Assembly: GCA_002404095.1 (NCBI GenBank)
Contig: DHJA01000282.1
Coordinates: 1-38,818 of the forward strand
Direction of reading: 5' to 3'
Length of the DNA: 38,818 nucleotides
From: Planctomycetaceae bacterium UBA4732
GTDB lineage: Bacteria > Planctomycetota > Planctomycetia > Gemmatales > Gemmataceae
The translations under genes and the position numbers were made by a program. The notes beneath the pieces were generated by a model that made no database searches, had not been told where the DNA came from, and worked only from the letters and a program-made list of their open reading frames with translations. The stretch's first letter is position 1; each line of letters begins with the position of its first letter. This document shows, one piece after another, positions 38,759-38,818 of this stretch.

Positions 38759-38818
38759 ATGCCACGCTCCGCGCGCCAAACACCGGCAGGTTATGTCTAC
38801 CACGCCCTGAACCGCGCG
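38759..38818 (+). mobile_element. REP-associated tyrosine transposase (RAYT), first 20 codons
   Basis: ATG at 38759 opens MPRSARQTPAGYVYHALNRA, which is the typical start of IS200-like Y1/RAYT transposases (MPR-x-x-R-x-x-P-G-x-x-YH-x-x-NR). The gene runs off the right edge. RAYTs act on REP-type palindromes, many of which are present in this window. Confidence 0.75.

Overview
The window looks like a chromosomal segment of a planctomycete, most likely of the Gemmataceae. This rests on the high GC content, a surface protein with an LEPR-XLL-like N-terminus (LETLEDRR) and a C-terminal membrane anchor, a large Ser/Thr kinase fused to TPRs, two Uma2 proteins, an exported WD40 protein, and many palindromic repeats scattered between genes. 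Species assignment is inference; no rRNA or tRNA gene is visible.

Layout. 1-3400: an open-ended hypothetical protein, a HEPN-like/BolA-like overlapping pair, a lysine-rich exported protein, a secreted glutathione peroxidase, and a DUF5678-like/retropepsin-like pair. 3590-6102: a sulfate assimilation operon, cysH - Rrf2 regulator - sat, with the same 28-bp repeat in front of the second and third genes. 6115-9300: a long inverted repeat, a RelE/ParE-type toxin-antitoxin pair, a stand-alone GspE-N-like protein, a remnant of a type IIG restriction-modification gene, two small conserved proteins, a 50-residue membrane protein and a Uma2 nuclease. 9370-13534: a gene-poor stretch with several copies of a GC-rich promoter-like element (TTGAC-N18-AGNATR), ahead of a bacterial PH-domain protein, a zinc-ribbon/bifunctional-nuclease protein and a C39-like protein. 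12622-15320: an HpcH/HpaI aldolase, a MauE-thioredoxin protein and a lipoate-ligase remnant that meet tail to tail, both lacking their 3' ends, then a TPR protein. 15670-17473: an excisionase-like HTH protein, an orphan DndB-like DGQHR protein and a coupled 80-residue protein. 17567-21815: RRM protein, conserved hypotheticals, second Uma2, aminotransferase, DUF4160/DUF2442 pair. 21858-26944 (minus strand): kinase-TPR, LEPR-XLL-like surface protein, WD40 protein.

27216-35816 is a deoxynucleotide cluster: dcd (dCTP deaminase), a 2329-residue B12-dependent ribonucleotide reductase (nrdJ) interrupted by three inteins, a 46-residue ORF, and a PduO-type corrinoid adenosyltransferase that would supply the adenosylcobalamin NrdJ needs. 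Intein 1 has a repeat cluster where an endonuclease could sit, intein 2 carries an HNH endonuclease with NUMOD3-like motifs and a zinc-finger-like segment, and intein 3 carries a LAGLIDADG endonuclease. Inteins 1 and 2 sit at catalytic cysteines of the enzyme. The right end holds a TIM-barrel isomerase, a CehA-like protein lacking its HxH motif, a truncated OFA-type MFS transporter with its small subunit, and the first 20 codons of a REP-associated tyrosine transposase (RAYT).

The strongest leads are the triple-intein nrdJ with a repeat-filled intein, the abundance of dispersed palindromes (some supplying the last codons of genes) together with a RAYT, the orphan DGQHR module, and several tightly overlapping two-gene modules of unknown function.
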